From: UBA10649 sp964597445
GTDB taxonomy: Bacteria > Actinomycetota > Actinomycetes > S36-B12
Reading direction: 5' to 3'
Length of the DNA: 64,000 nt
Assembly (NCBI GenBank): GCA_964597445.1
Contig: CAZQXO010000005.1
Location: forward strand, 1 to 64,000
The notes under the pieces are model-generated. The model ran no database searches, had not been told where the DNA came from, and saw only the letters and a list, made by a program, of their open reading frames with translations. Within the stretch, counting starts at the first letter, position 1. Every line of letters begins with the position of its first letter. Shown one piece after another: positions 7,311-15,195 of the stretch. The translations under genes were made by a program, and so were the position numbers.

Positions 7311-9052
7311 CAGTCGTCCTCCCCACTCCAGTCGGGGGCCATCTCCCGGGCCACCATGATGTCGTCGTTGCTCGTACCGGCGGCGACCATCGGCCACACC
7401 ATGGCGTCCTTGTGGACGACGAAGTCGATCACGACAGGTGCATCGTCGATCGCCATCGCCTTCTCGATCACAGCGTCGACCTGCTCAGGTGACTCGCAGC
7501 GCAGGCCGTAGGCGCCATAGGCATCCGCGAGCTTGACGAAGTCCGGCACCCGGAACGACTCGAGATTCGTGTTCGAGTAGCGCTCGTTGTAGAACAGGGT
7601 CTGCCACTGGCGCACCATGCCCAGGTTGCCGTTGTTGATCAGCGCCACCTTGATCGGGATGTCATTGAGCGTGCACGTGGCCAGCTCCTGGTTCGTCATC
7701 TGGAAGCACCCGTCGCCATCGACGGCCCAGACAGTCGCCTCGGGACGTGCGACCTTCGCTCCCATGGCAGCGGGGACGGCGTATCCCATCGTGCCCAGGC
7801 CTCCGGAATTGAGCCACGTGTTGGGGTGCTCGTAGTTGATGAACTGGGCTGCCCACATCTGGTGCTGTCCGACCCCCGCGGCGAAGATCGTGTCCGGACC
7901 GCTGATGAGACCCAGGCGCTGGATCACGTACTGCGGAGCCAGTGAGCCGTCGTCGAAGGTGTCGTAGCCCAGGGGGTAGATGTCGCGCAGCCGACTCAGG
8001 GTGACCCACCAGCCCTCGTAGTCCCCTGCGGCGCCCGCGGCCTGCTCCGCCTCGATCGCGGCGATCAGCTCCGGAAGGGTCTCGGCGAGATCCCCCACGA
8101 TGGGGATGTCCGCGATGCGGTTCTTGCCGATCTCCGCCGGATCGATGTCCGCATGGATCACCGCAGCGTTCGGCGCGAACGTCGAGAGCTTCCCGGTGAC
8201 GCGATCGTCGAAGCGCGCCCCCAGGGTGATGAGCAGGTCGGCCTGCTGCAGGGCCCCCACCGCCGCCACCGTCCCGTGCATGCCGGGCATGCCCAGGTGC
8301 TGCGGATGCGAGTCCGGGAAGGCACCGCGGGCCATGAGCGTCGTGACGACCGGGATGCCGGTGATCTCCGCGAGCCGCCGGAGCGCCGCCGAGGCGCCCG
8401 ACCGGATGACGCCACCGCCGACGTACAGCACCGGCTGACGCGAGGACAGGATCAGGCGAGCCGCCTCCCGCACCTGCTTGGAATGAGGCTTGGACACGGG
8501 GTGGTAGCCAGGAAGGTCCATCTGGACGGGCCACGAGAACGTCGTCTGCGCCTGGAGCGCGTCCTTCGACACGTCGACGAGGACGGGGCCGGGGCGGCCG
8601 GTGCTCGCCAGGTGGAAGGCCTCGGCGATGGCTCGCGGGATGTCATCCGGATTGGTCACGAGGAAGTTGTGCTTCGTGATGGGCATCGTGATGCCCCGGA
8701 TGTCCGCCTCCTGGAAGGCGTCCGTGCCGATCGCCCCGCTCGGCACCTGGCCGGTGATCGCGACCATGGGCACCGAGTCCATGTTCGCGTCGGCCAACGG
8801 AGTCACAAGATTGGTGGCCCCGGGACCGCTCGTCGCCATGCACACGCCGACCCGACCCGAGGCGGCAGCGTAGCCCTCGGCCGCATGGCCGGCCCCCTGC
8901 TCGTGTCGCACCAGGATGTGGCGGATCGAGGAGTCGAAGAGCGGGTCGTACAGGGGAAGGATGGCGCCGCCCGGGATCCCGAACACATCGGTGACGCCCT
9001 GCGCCTCCAGGGACCGGACCAGGCTCTGGGCCCCCGTGATCTGCTCACTCAT
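7310..9052 (-). CDS. ilvB: acetolactate synthase large (catalytic) subunit
   Basis: ThDP-dependent enzyme joining pyruvate to a second pyruvate or to 2-oxobutyrate. The 580 residues carry the three domains of the family: N-terminal pyrimidine-binding domain with the catalytic Glu51 in RHEQGAGHAAEGY, central domain, and C-terminal domain with the GDGCF...NNGN metal/diphosphate motif. It is translated just before ilvN with a one-base overlap. The 191 nt upstream contain a short peptide rich in branched-chain codons and a terminator hairpin, so expression is probably attenuated by charged Val/Ile tRNA. Confidence 0.98.
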   Translation of the reverse strand: MSEQITGAQSLVRSLEAQGVTDVFGIPGGAILPLYDPLFDSSIRHILVRHEQGAGHAAEGYAAASGRVGVCMATSGPGATNLVTPLADANMDSVPMVAITGQVPSGAIGTDAFQEADIRGITMPITKHNFLVTNPDDIPRAIAEAFHLASTGRPGPVLVDVSKDALQAQTTFSWPVQMDLPGYHPVSKPHSKQVREAARLILSSRQPVLYVGGGVIRSGASAALRRLAEITGIPVVTTLMARGAFPDSHPQHLGMPGMHGTVAAVGALQQADLLITLGARFDDRVTGKLSTFAPNAAVIHADIDPAEIGKNRIADIPIVGDLAETLPELIAAIEAEQAAGAAGDYEGWWVTLSRLRDIYPLGYDTFDDGSLAPQYVIQRLGLISGPDTIFAAGVGQHQMWAAQFINYEHPNTWLNSGGLGTMGYAVPAAMGAKVARPEATVWAVDGDGCFQMTNQELATCTLNDIPIKVALINNGNLGMVRQWQTLFYNERYSNTNLESFRVPDFVKLADAYGAYGLRCESPEQVDAVIEKAMAIDDAPVVIDFVVHKDAMVWPMVAAGTSNDDIMVAREMAPDWSGEDD

Positions 9053-9080
9053 CGGACTTCCTCTTCTCCGCCCTGCAAGG

Positions 9081-9113
9081 AAAAACCCCCCGACCCGGAT
9101 GGGAGACGGAGGG
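9081..9113 (-). terminator. ilvB attenuator (rho-independent terminator)
   Basis: On the minus strand CCCTCCG (9113-9107) pairs with CGGGGGG (9092-9086), with one G-T wobble and an inner CCC/GGG pair around ATCC. Five T follow at 9085-9081. It lies between the leader peptide stop and the ilvB start, the expected place for a transcription attenuator. Confidence 0.75.
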
Positions 9114-9136
9114 CAGCGCGCCGGTTGACAGTTGCG

Positions 9137-9175
9137 TCAGCCCGCGCGCTCGATAACTACGAAGTTCCGTGCCAC
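9137..9175 (-). CDS. ilvB leader peptide (12 residues)
   Basis: GTG start at 9175, product MARNFVVIERAG, TGA at 9139-9137. The consecutive control codons are Val (GTA), Val (GTT) and Ile (ATC); GTA and GTT are uncommon in this GC-rich sequence. A TACGCT box lies 6 nt before the GTG, so the leader would be translated from the 5' end of a leaderless mRNA. The terminator hairpin starts 23 nt after the stop. The arrangement matches attenuation leaders of ilvBN operons known in other Actinobacteria. The exact start is the least certain part, since in-frame GTGs also occur upstream. Confidence 0.7.
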   Translation of the reverse strand: MARNFVVIERAG

Positions 9176-9181
9176 ACCCGC

Positions 9182-9187
9182 AGCGTA
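9182..9187 (-). promoter_or_regulatory. -10 hexamer of ilvB leader
   Basis: TACGCT on the minus strand, 6 nt before the leader-peptide GTG and about 57 nt after the ilvD stop. It places an ilvBNC promoter between ilvD and ilvB. Confidence 0.6.
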
Positions 9188-9243
9188 CTCCACGATGGGC
9201 AGGTTCGTCACCCTCCCCTGGCCCCGACGTCGGACCCGGGCGG

Positions 9244-10932
9244 TCAGTCGCAGACCGCCCCACGACTGGCCGACCCGACGAGTTTCGTGTACTTCGCCAG
9301 CACGCCCCGGTCGTACCGTGGCGGGAGCGGAGCGAACACGGCCCGGCGGGAGGCCAGTTCGGCCTCGTCGACCAGGAGGTCGAGCGTCCGGGCCTCCATG
9401 TCGATCCGGATCAGGTCACCCTCCCTCACGAGCCCGATCGGACCACCATCCACGGCCTCGGGGGCCACGTGCCCGACGCACAGCCCCGTCGTGCCACCGG
9501 AGAAGCGTCCATCCGTGATGAGGAGGACATCCTTGCCCAGCCCGGCGCCCTTGATGGCCGCGGTGACCATGAGCATCTCGCGCATGCCCGGGCCCCCCTT
9601 CGGTCCCTCGTACCGGATGATCACGACGTCGCCGGCCTGGATCGTTCCGTCCTCCAGCGCGGCCATCGCCGCCTGCTCCCGCTCGAAGACCCGAGCGCGA
9701 CCCTCGAAGAAGGTCACCGGGATCCCGGCGTTCTTCACGACAGCGCCCTCGGGGCACAGGGACCCGGACAGGATGGTGATGCCGCCGGTGGGGGCAATGG
9801 CGTCCTGCGAGGCCTTCAGGATCGTGCCGTCAGGATCCGGAGGCGCGATGTCGGCGAGATTCTCGGCCATGGTTCGACCCGTCACCGTCAGGCAGTCGCC
9901 ATGGAGGAGACCGGCATCGAGGAGAGCCCGCATGACGACCGGCACCCCGCCCACGCGATCGATATCACTCATCACGTACCGGCCGAACGGCTTGACGTCG
10001 GCCAGCAGCGGGACCTTCGAGCCGATCCGGTGGAAGTCCTCGATGTGGAGGTCGACATGCGCCTCATGCGCGATGGCCAGGAGGTGGAGAACCGCATTGG
10101 TCGATCCGCCGAAGGCCATCAGGACGGCGATGGCGTTCTCGAGGGACTGCTTCGTGATGATGTCCCGCGTCGTGATGCCCTGCCGGATCAGTTCGACGAC
10201 AGCCTCACCCGACTTGCGCGCATAGCCGTCGCGCCGTCGATCGACGGCCGGCGGAGCCGCGGAGCCCGGCAGGGACATGCCCATGGCCTCTGCCGCGCTC
10301 GCCATGGTGTTGGCGGTGTACATCCCGCCGCAGGCGCCCTCACCGGGGCAGATCGCCCGCTCGATGGCGTCGACGTCCTCCCGCGACATGAGACCTCGGG
10401 CACAGGCCCCGACAGCCTCGAAGGCGTCGATGATGGTGACGTCCTTCTCCGTACCGTCCGACAGCGTCACGTGCCCGGGCAGGATCGACCCCGCGTAGAC
10501 GAACACCGAGGCGAGGTCCAGACGCGCAGCGGCCATGAGCATGCCGGGAAGCGACTTGTCGCAACCCGCGAAGGTGACCATGCCGTCGAGCCGCTCCGCC
10601 TGCATGACCGCCTCGACGGAGTCCGCGATGATCTCCCGGGAGACCAGCGAGAAGTGCATGCCCTCATGGCCCATCGAGATGCCGTCGGACACGGAGATCG
10701 TGCCGAACTGCATCGGGAAGCCGCCTCCCGCATGCACGCCCTCCTTCGCGGCGATCGCGAGACGAGCGAGCGACAGGTTGCAGGGCGTGATCTCGTTCCA
10801 GCTCGAGGCGATGCCGATCTGGGGCTTGGAGAAGTCGTCGTCCGTCATGCCCACGGCCCGGAGCATGCCTCGCGCCGCGGTCCGCTCGAGGCCCTCGGTC
10901 ACGTCGACACTGCGCGGCTTCATGTTGGTCAT
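9244..10932 (-). CDS. ilvD: dihydroxy-acid dehydratase
   Basis: Dehydrates 2,3-dihydroxy-3-methylvalerate and 2,3-dihydroxyisovalerate to the 2-oxo acids before transamination to Ile and Val. The 562 residues are of normal length. Three cysteines expected to hold the iron-sulfur cluster are present in TPCN (about residue 51), GCDKSLPGM (about 124) and GACGGMYTANTM (about 196). Translation starts at ATG 10932, 6 nt after a TAGGGT box, implying its own leaderless promoter separate from the gat operon upstream. Confidence 0.97.
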   Translation of the reverse strand: MTNMKPRSVDVTEGLERTAARGMLRAVGMTDDDFSKPQIGIASSWNEITPCNLSLARLAIAAKEGVHAGGGFPMQFGTISVSDGISMGHEGMHFSLVSREIIADSVEAVMQAERLDGMVTFAGCDKSLPGMLMAAARLDLASVFVYAGSILPGHVTLSDGTEKDVTIIDAFEAVGACARGLMSREDVDAIERAICPGEGACGGMYTANTMASAAEAMGMSLPGSAAPPAVDRRRDGYARKSGEAVVELIRQGITTRDIITKQSLENAIAVLMAFGGSTNAVLHLLAIAHEAHVDLHIEDFHRIGSKVPLLADVKPFGRYVMSDIDRVGGVPVVMRALLDAGLLHGDCLTVTGRTMAENLADIAPPDPDGTILKASQDAIAPTGGITILSGSLCPEGAVVKNAGIPVTFFEGRARVFEREQAAMAALEDGTIQAGDVVIIRYEGPKGGPGMREMLMVTAAIKGAGLGKDVLLITDGRFSGGTTGLCVGHVAPEAVDGGPIGLVREGDLIRIDMEARTLDLLVDEAELASRRAVFAPLPPRYDRGVLAKYTKLVGSASRGAVCD

Positions 10933-10938
10933 GCCGCC

Positions 10939-10944
10939 ACCCTA
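10939..10944 (-). promoter_or_regulatory. -10 hexamer of leaderless ilvD transcript
   Basis: TAGGGT on the minus strand with a 6-nt spacer (GGCGGC) to the ilvD ATG, located in the 45-nt gap after the 2-hydroxyacid dehydrogenase gene. Confidence 0.6.
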
Positions 10945-10977
10945 AATCACCTCAGCGACATCGACCCGTGATCCCCG

Positions 10978-11844
10978 TCACGGCACGACCACCGACTGGA
11001 GAGGCCGCCCCTCCGCGAACCGCGCCAGCTGGTCGGCGACCAGTCGGCGCGCTCGCGGGAGGAAGGCCGACGTATTGCCTCCCACGTGAGGGCTGATGAG
11101 CACACCCGGCAGGGTCCACAGTGGGTGGCCCAGGGGAAGCGGCTCCGGCTCGGTGACATCGAGCGCAGCCCGCACCCGTCCGGAGGCGACAGCCGCCACG
11201 AGGGCGTCCGTGTCGACGACGGGTCCACGCGCGACGTTGACCAGGAGCGACCCGTCGCGCATCCGAGCGAGGAAGGAGGTGTCGACGAGGCCACGGGTGC
11301 TGTCATCCAGAGGGACGGCCAGGACCACCACGTCCGCGGTACCGAGAAGGTCCGGAAGCGCCGCAGCGGCATGCACCCCCGGCCTCCCCGATCGACCGAC
11401 CATCTCGACATCGACCTCGAAGGGCAGCAACCGCGACCTCAGGGCCTGGGCGACTCCACCCGCGCCGACGATCAGGATCCGCTTGTCCGCGAGGGCCTCG
11501 CGCCGGGCGTGCAGCCAGCCACCCGTGGGCATGGTCCGAACGAAGTCGTCGATACCGCGAAGCGACGTGAGGATGAGGCCGACGGCCAGTTCAGCGGTGC
11601 TGGCGTCGTGGACGCCCCCCGCGTTGCACAGGGTCACGCCGGGGGGCAGGTAACCCCGGGCGGTCTCGAATCCTGCCGTCAGCAGCTGCACCACCTCGAG
11701 GTGCGGCATGCGCGCCATGAGGGCGAGATCCTCTATCGGACCCATGTACCGAGGGACGTAGAAGACGACATCCTCGAGGCGCGTCACGATGGGGAGCGGC
11801 GCACGAGTCGGCCGAACCTCCTCCGGCATCATCGCGCCACGCAC
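10978..11844 (-). CDS. D-isomer-specific 2-hydroxyacid dehydrogenase
   Basis: 288 residues, slightly short for the family, mainly in the N-terminal substrate lobe. Visible are the NAD loop VGAGGVA (about 127), the catalytic Arg in NVARGP, the Glu in the TEPEP segment and the His in SPHVGG. The full Arg-Glu-His set suggests an active NAD(P)-dependent reductase of an unknown 2-oxo acid. It starts 8 nt after gatB, so it appears to be the last gene of a gatCAB operon. Its role there is unclear; it is not a second serA, since it lacks the C-terminal regulatory domains. Confidence 0.88.
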   Translation of the reverse strand: MRGAMMPEEVRPTRAPLPIVTRLEDVVFYVPRYMGPIEDLALMARMPHLEVVQLLTAGFETARGYLPPGVTLCNAGGVHDASTAELAVGLILTSLRGIDDFVRTMPTGGWLHARREALADKRILIVGAGGVAQALRSRLLPFEVDVEMVGRSGRPGVHAAAALPDLLGTADVVVLAVPLDDSTRGLVDTSFLARMRDGSLLVNVARGPVVDTDALVAAVASGRVRAALDVTEPEPLPLGHPLWTLPGVLISPHVGGNTSAFLPRARRLVADQLARFAEGRPLQSVVVP

Positions 11845-11852
11845 GTCGTCCC

Positions 11853-13370
11853 CTACTCCTGAACCCCGAGACGGTCCAGCAGGAGCTCGCGCACCTTCGC
11901 GGCATCGGCCTGGCCACGCGTCGCCTTCATGACCGCGCCCACGATCGCTCCAGCCGCCTGGACCTTGCCGCTGCGGATCTTCTCCGCGACGTCCGGCTGC
12001 TCCACCAGGGCCGCGTCGATCGCCTCCAGGAGAGCGGAGTCATCGCTCACGACTGCGAGTCCCCGAGCGGCGATCACCTCATCGACGCTGCGCTCCCCCG
12101 CGATGATGCCGTCGAACACCTGGCGGGCGAGCTTGTCGTTGAGGGCTCCCACGGCGAGGAGGTCCTCCACCTGGCGGATGTGCTCGGGACGGACCCCGAG
12201 CTCCTGGAGTTCGAGACCACGATCGTTCGCCACCCGGGTCAGCTCACCCGTCCACCACTTGCGGGCTGCGGCACTGTCGACGCCCGCAGCCACGGTCGCC
12301 TCGACCAGCTCGAGGGCGCCCGCGTTGACCACCGTCTGGAAGTCGTGGTCGGAGATGCCCCACTCCGCGCGCAGTCGCGCCCTCCGAGCCGCCGGCGGCT
12401 CCGGCAGGGTCCCACGCAGCTCGTCGACCCACTCCCGGGACGGTGCCACGGGTACGAGATCGGGCTCGGGGAAGTACCGGTAGTCCTCCGCCTGCTCCTT
12501 GGACCGCCCGGATGTCGAGCGCCCGGTGTCCTCATGGAAGTGACGGGTCTCCTGGACGACTCGACCCCCGGACAGGAGCACGGCAGCCTGTCGCTCGATC
12601 TCCGAGTGGACGGCCCGCTCCACGGAGCGCAGCGAGTTCACGTTCTTGGTCTCGCTGCGGGTCCCCCAGGGCTCACCGGGGCGCGCCAGCGAGACATTGA
12701 CGTCGCACCTCAGGGAGCCCTCCTCCATGCGCACGTCGGAGACTCCCAGGGCGCGCATGAGGTCGCGGAGCTCGGTGACGTAGGCACGCGCGACGAGAGG
12801 CGCCAACGCTCCCGCACCCACGATCGGCTTCGTCACGATCTCGATGAGGGGAATGCCCGCGCGGTTGTAGTCCACCAGCGAGTAGTCGGCCCCATGGATG
12901 CGTCCGGTGGCGCCCCCGGCGTGGGTCAGCTTGCCGGTGTCCTCCTCCATGTGGACTCGCTCGATCTCCACCCGGAACTCACGCGGGCCCGCGTCTGTCT
13001 CCACGGTGACGTCGAGATAGCCGTTCGAGCAGAGCGGCTCGTCGTACTGGCTGACCTGGTAGTCCTTCGGCATGTCCGGGTAGAAGTAGTTCTTGCGCGC
13101 GAAACGACACCATTCGGCGATGCTGCAGTTGAGCGCGAGCCCCATGCGGATGGTCGACTCGACGGCAGTGCGGTTGACGACAGGCATGGATCCGGGCAGG
13201 CCCAGGCACACGGGGCACACCTGAGTGTTCGCCTCAGCTCCGAAGGCCGTGGGGCAGGAACAGAACATCTTGGACGCGGTTCCCAGCTCGACATGGGTCT
13301 CGAGCCCCAGCACCGGGTCGAACGTCGCGATGGCCTCGTCGAACGGGATGGTGTCGTGGGCGGTCGTCAC
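11853..13370 (-). CDS. gatB: Asp/Glu-tRNA amidotransferase subunit B
   Basis: Kinase and tRNA-binding subunit of the GatCAB complex, which turns misacylated Glu-tRNA(Gln) and/or Asp-tRNA(Asn) into the correct aminoacyl-tRNA. 505 residues: an N-terminal cradle domain beginning around GLETHVELGT, with Cys pairs (CSCP and CPVC) as in zinc-binding GatB, and a C-terminal helical plus YqeY-like tail domain (about 355-505). The ATG overlaps the gatA stop by 4 nt. The order gatC-gatA-gatB on one strand supports an operon. Confidence 0.97.
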   Translation of the reverse strand: MTTAHDTIPFDEAIATFDPVLGLETHVELGTASKMFCSCPTAFGAEANTQVCPVCLGLPGSMPVVNRTAVESTIRMGLALNCSIAEWCRFARKNYFYPDMPKDYQVSQYDEPLCSNGYLDVTVETDAGPREFRVEIERVHMEEDTGKLTHAGGATGRIHGADYSLVDYNRAGIPLIEIVTKPIVGAGALAPLVARAYVTELRDLMRALGVSDVRMEEGSLRCDVNVSLARPGEPWGTRSETKNVNSLRSVERAVHSEIERQAAVLLSGGRVVQETRHFHEDTGRSTSGRSKEQAEDYRYFPEPDLVPVAPSREWVDELRGTLPEPPAARRARLRAEWGISDHDFQTVVNAGALELVEATVAAGVDSAAARKWWTGELTRVANDRGLELQELGVRPEHIRQVEDLLAVGALNDKLARQVFDGIIAGERSVDEVIAARGLAVVSDDSALLEAIDAALVEQPDVAEKIRSGKVQAAGAIVGAVMKATRGQADAAKVRELLLDRLGVQE

Positions 13371-14872
13371 AGCGCCGGAGCCTCCTCGATCAGCAGGTGA
13401 CCCCAGCGATCCACCAGGGCGGCCTCCAGCGCTCCCCCGACCCGGTACAGCCGGTCGTCGGCCATCGGCGGGGCCATGATCTGGAGTCCCACCGGCAGGC
13501 CGTCCTCCGGTGCCAGGCCGATGGGCAGCGACATGGCGGCGTTGCCTGCGAGGTTCACCGGGATCGTCGCGATGTCGTTCAGGTACATGGCGAGGGGATC
13601 GTCCACCTTCTCCCCGATCCGGAACGCCGTGGTCGGTGCCGTGGGAGAGATGAGGACGTCGACCTGGGAGAAGGCCGCGTCGAAGTCACGGGAGATCAGC
13701 GTGCGCACCTTCTGCGCCGATCCGTAGTAGGCATCGTAGTAGCCACTCGACAGGGCGTACGTCCCGATCATGATGCGCCGCTTGACCTCGGGTCCGAAAC
13801 CCGCCTCGCGGGTGAGCGCCATGACCTCCTCGACGGAGCGCGAGCCGTCGTCGCCCACGCGGAGCCCGTAGCGCATGCCGTCGAACCGCGCGAGGTTGCT
13901 GGAGGCTTCGGACGGCAGGATCAGGTAGTAGGCCGCGAGCGCGTACTCGAAGTTCGGGCAGGAGACCTCGACCACCTCCGCGCCGAGATCGGTCAGGATC
14001 GCCACCGCCTCGGCGAAGCGCTGCGAGACACCTGCCTGGTAGCCCTCCCCGCTCAGCTCGCGCACGAGACCGATGCGCATGCCGCGGACGTCTGCAGCTC
14101 GTGCCGCCCCGACGACATCGGGTACTGCATCACGGATGGACGTCGAGTCGCGGGGATCGTGACCCGCGATGGCCGCGTGGAGCAGTGCCGTGTCGAGCAC
14201 CGTGCGTGCGCAGGGGCCCGCCTGGTCGAGTGACGACGCGAGAGCCACGAGTCCGAAGCGTGAGACGCCTCCGTAGGTGGGCTTGACACCGACGGTTCCG
14301 GTCACGGCCGCCGGCTGACGGATGGAGCCGCCCGTGTCGGTCCCGATGGCGAGCGGGGCCTCGAATGCCGCGAGGGCCGCGGCAGAGCCTCCCCCGGATC
14401 CACCCGGGATGCGGTCGAGATCCCAGGGATTGCGCGTGGGGCCGTAGGCCGAGTGCTCCGTGGACGAGCCCATCGCGAACTCATCCATGTTCGTCTTGCC
14501 CAGGATGACGACATCCGCAGCACGCAGGCGCTGCACCACCGTGGCGTCGTAGGGAGGACGCCAGCCCTCGAGGATCCGCGAGCCGCAGGTCGTCGGGACA
14601 CCCGACATGGCGAGGACGTCCTTGAGGGCCAGTGGTACGCCTGCCAGAGGACCCAGGGGCTCGCCGGATGCACGCCGTCCATCGATCGCCCGGGCCGTGG
14701 CCAGGGCATCCTCCGGCATGACATGCAGGAAGGCATGGACCCGATCGTCCACGGCGTCGATGCGCTCGAGATGGGCCCGGGTGACCTCTTCGCTCGAGAC
14801 CTCCCCCGAGGCGATCGCGCCGGCGAGCGTGGCGGCATCCTGGCGAATGAGATCGCCGGCCATGACATCCAT
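13367..14872 (-). CDS. gatA: Asp/Glu-tRNA amidotransferase subunit A
   Basis: Amidase-signature glutaminase that produces ammonia for GatB. With the start at ATG 14872 (2 nt after the gatC stop) it has 501 residues. The Ser-cisSer-Lys triad is in place: Lys84 (ALKDVL), Ser159 (GGSGGGS) and Ser183 (DTGGSIRQP), with the same spacing as characterised GatA. A longer open frame reaches into gatC but is not supported by homology. An ATG at 14863 is a possible alternative start. Confidence 0.97.
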   Translation of the reverse strand: MDVMAGDLIRQDAATLAGAIASGEVSSEEVTRAHLERIDAVDDRVHAFLHVMPEDALATARAIDGRRASGEPLGPLAGVPLALKDVLAMSGVPTTCGSRILEGWRPPYDATVVQRLRAADVVILGKTNMDEFAMGSSTEHSAYGPTRNPWDLDRIPGGSGGGSAAALAAFEAPLAIGTDTGGSIRQPAAVTGTVGVKPTYGGVSRFGLVALASSLDQAGPCARTVLDTALLHAAIAGHDPRDSTSIRDAVPDVVGAARAADVRGMRIGLVRELSGEGYQAGVSQRFAEAVAILTDLGAEVVEVSCPNFEYALAAYYLILPSEASSNLARFDGMRYGLRVGDDGSRSVEEVMALTREAGFGPEVKRRIMIGTYALSSGYYDAYYGSAQKVRTLISRDFDAAFSQVDVLISPTAPTTAFRIGEKVDDPLAMYLNDIATIPVNLAGNAAMSLPIGLAPEDGLPVGLQIMAPPMADDRLYRVGGALEAALVDRWGHLLIEEAPAL

Positions 14873-14874
14873 GA

Positions 14875-15171
14875 CTACTCCTCGTCCAGGATGCGTGGGA
14901 CCCGGAACCGGTCGTCCTCCCACGCCGGTGCCCCCGCGGCGACCTCGTCACGGGAGAGTCCCGGCCGGGCCTCGTCGTCGCGGTACACGTTGACCATCGG
15001 CAGGGGATGCGACGTCGGAGGGATGTCCTGCCCGGCCACCTCGGCCACGCGGGCGACCGACTGGAGGATCACGTCCAACTGCCCCGCGTAGTGCTCGATC
15101 TCCTCGGAGCTGAGCTGAAGTCGAGCGAGGCGAGCGAGATGCTCCACTTCGTCGCGCGTGATCGAGGTCAT
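14875..15171 (-). CDS. gatC: Asp/Glu-tRNA amidotransferase subunit C
   Basis: 98 residues, the usual size of the small GatC subunit that wraps around GatA and stabilises GatB. The N-terminal helix pair (VEHLARLARLQL) and the C-terminal strand with the LSRDEV segment are typical. It opens the gatCAB operon, and its ATG at 15171 follows a TAGGAT box by 7 nt, so a leaderless start is likely. Confidence 0.93.
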   Translation of the reverse strand: MTSITRDEVEHLARLARLQLSSEEIEHYAGQLDVILQSVARVAEVAGQDIPPTSHPLPMVNVYRDDEARPGLSRDEVAAGAPAWEDDRFRVPRILDEE

Positions 15172-15178
15172 GCGCCGA

Positions 15179-15184
15179 ATCCTA
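15179..15184 (-). promoter_or_regulatory. -10 hexamer of leaderless gatC transcript
   Basis: TAGGAT on the minus strand, 7 nt before the gatC ATG, inside the 24-nt gap after ligA. Confidence 0.55.
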
Positions 15185-15195
15185 TGCAGCCAGGG

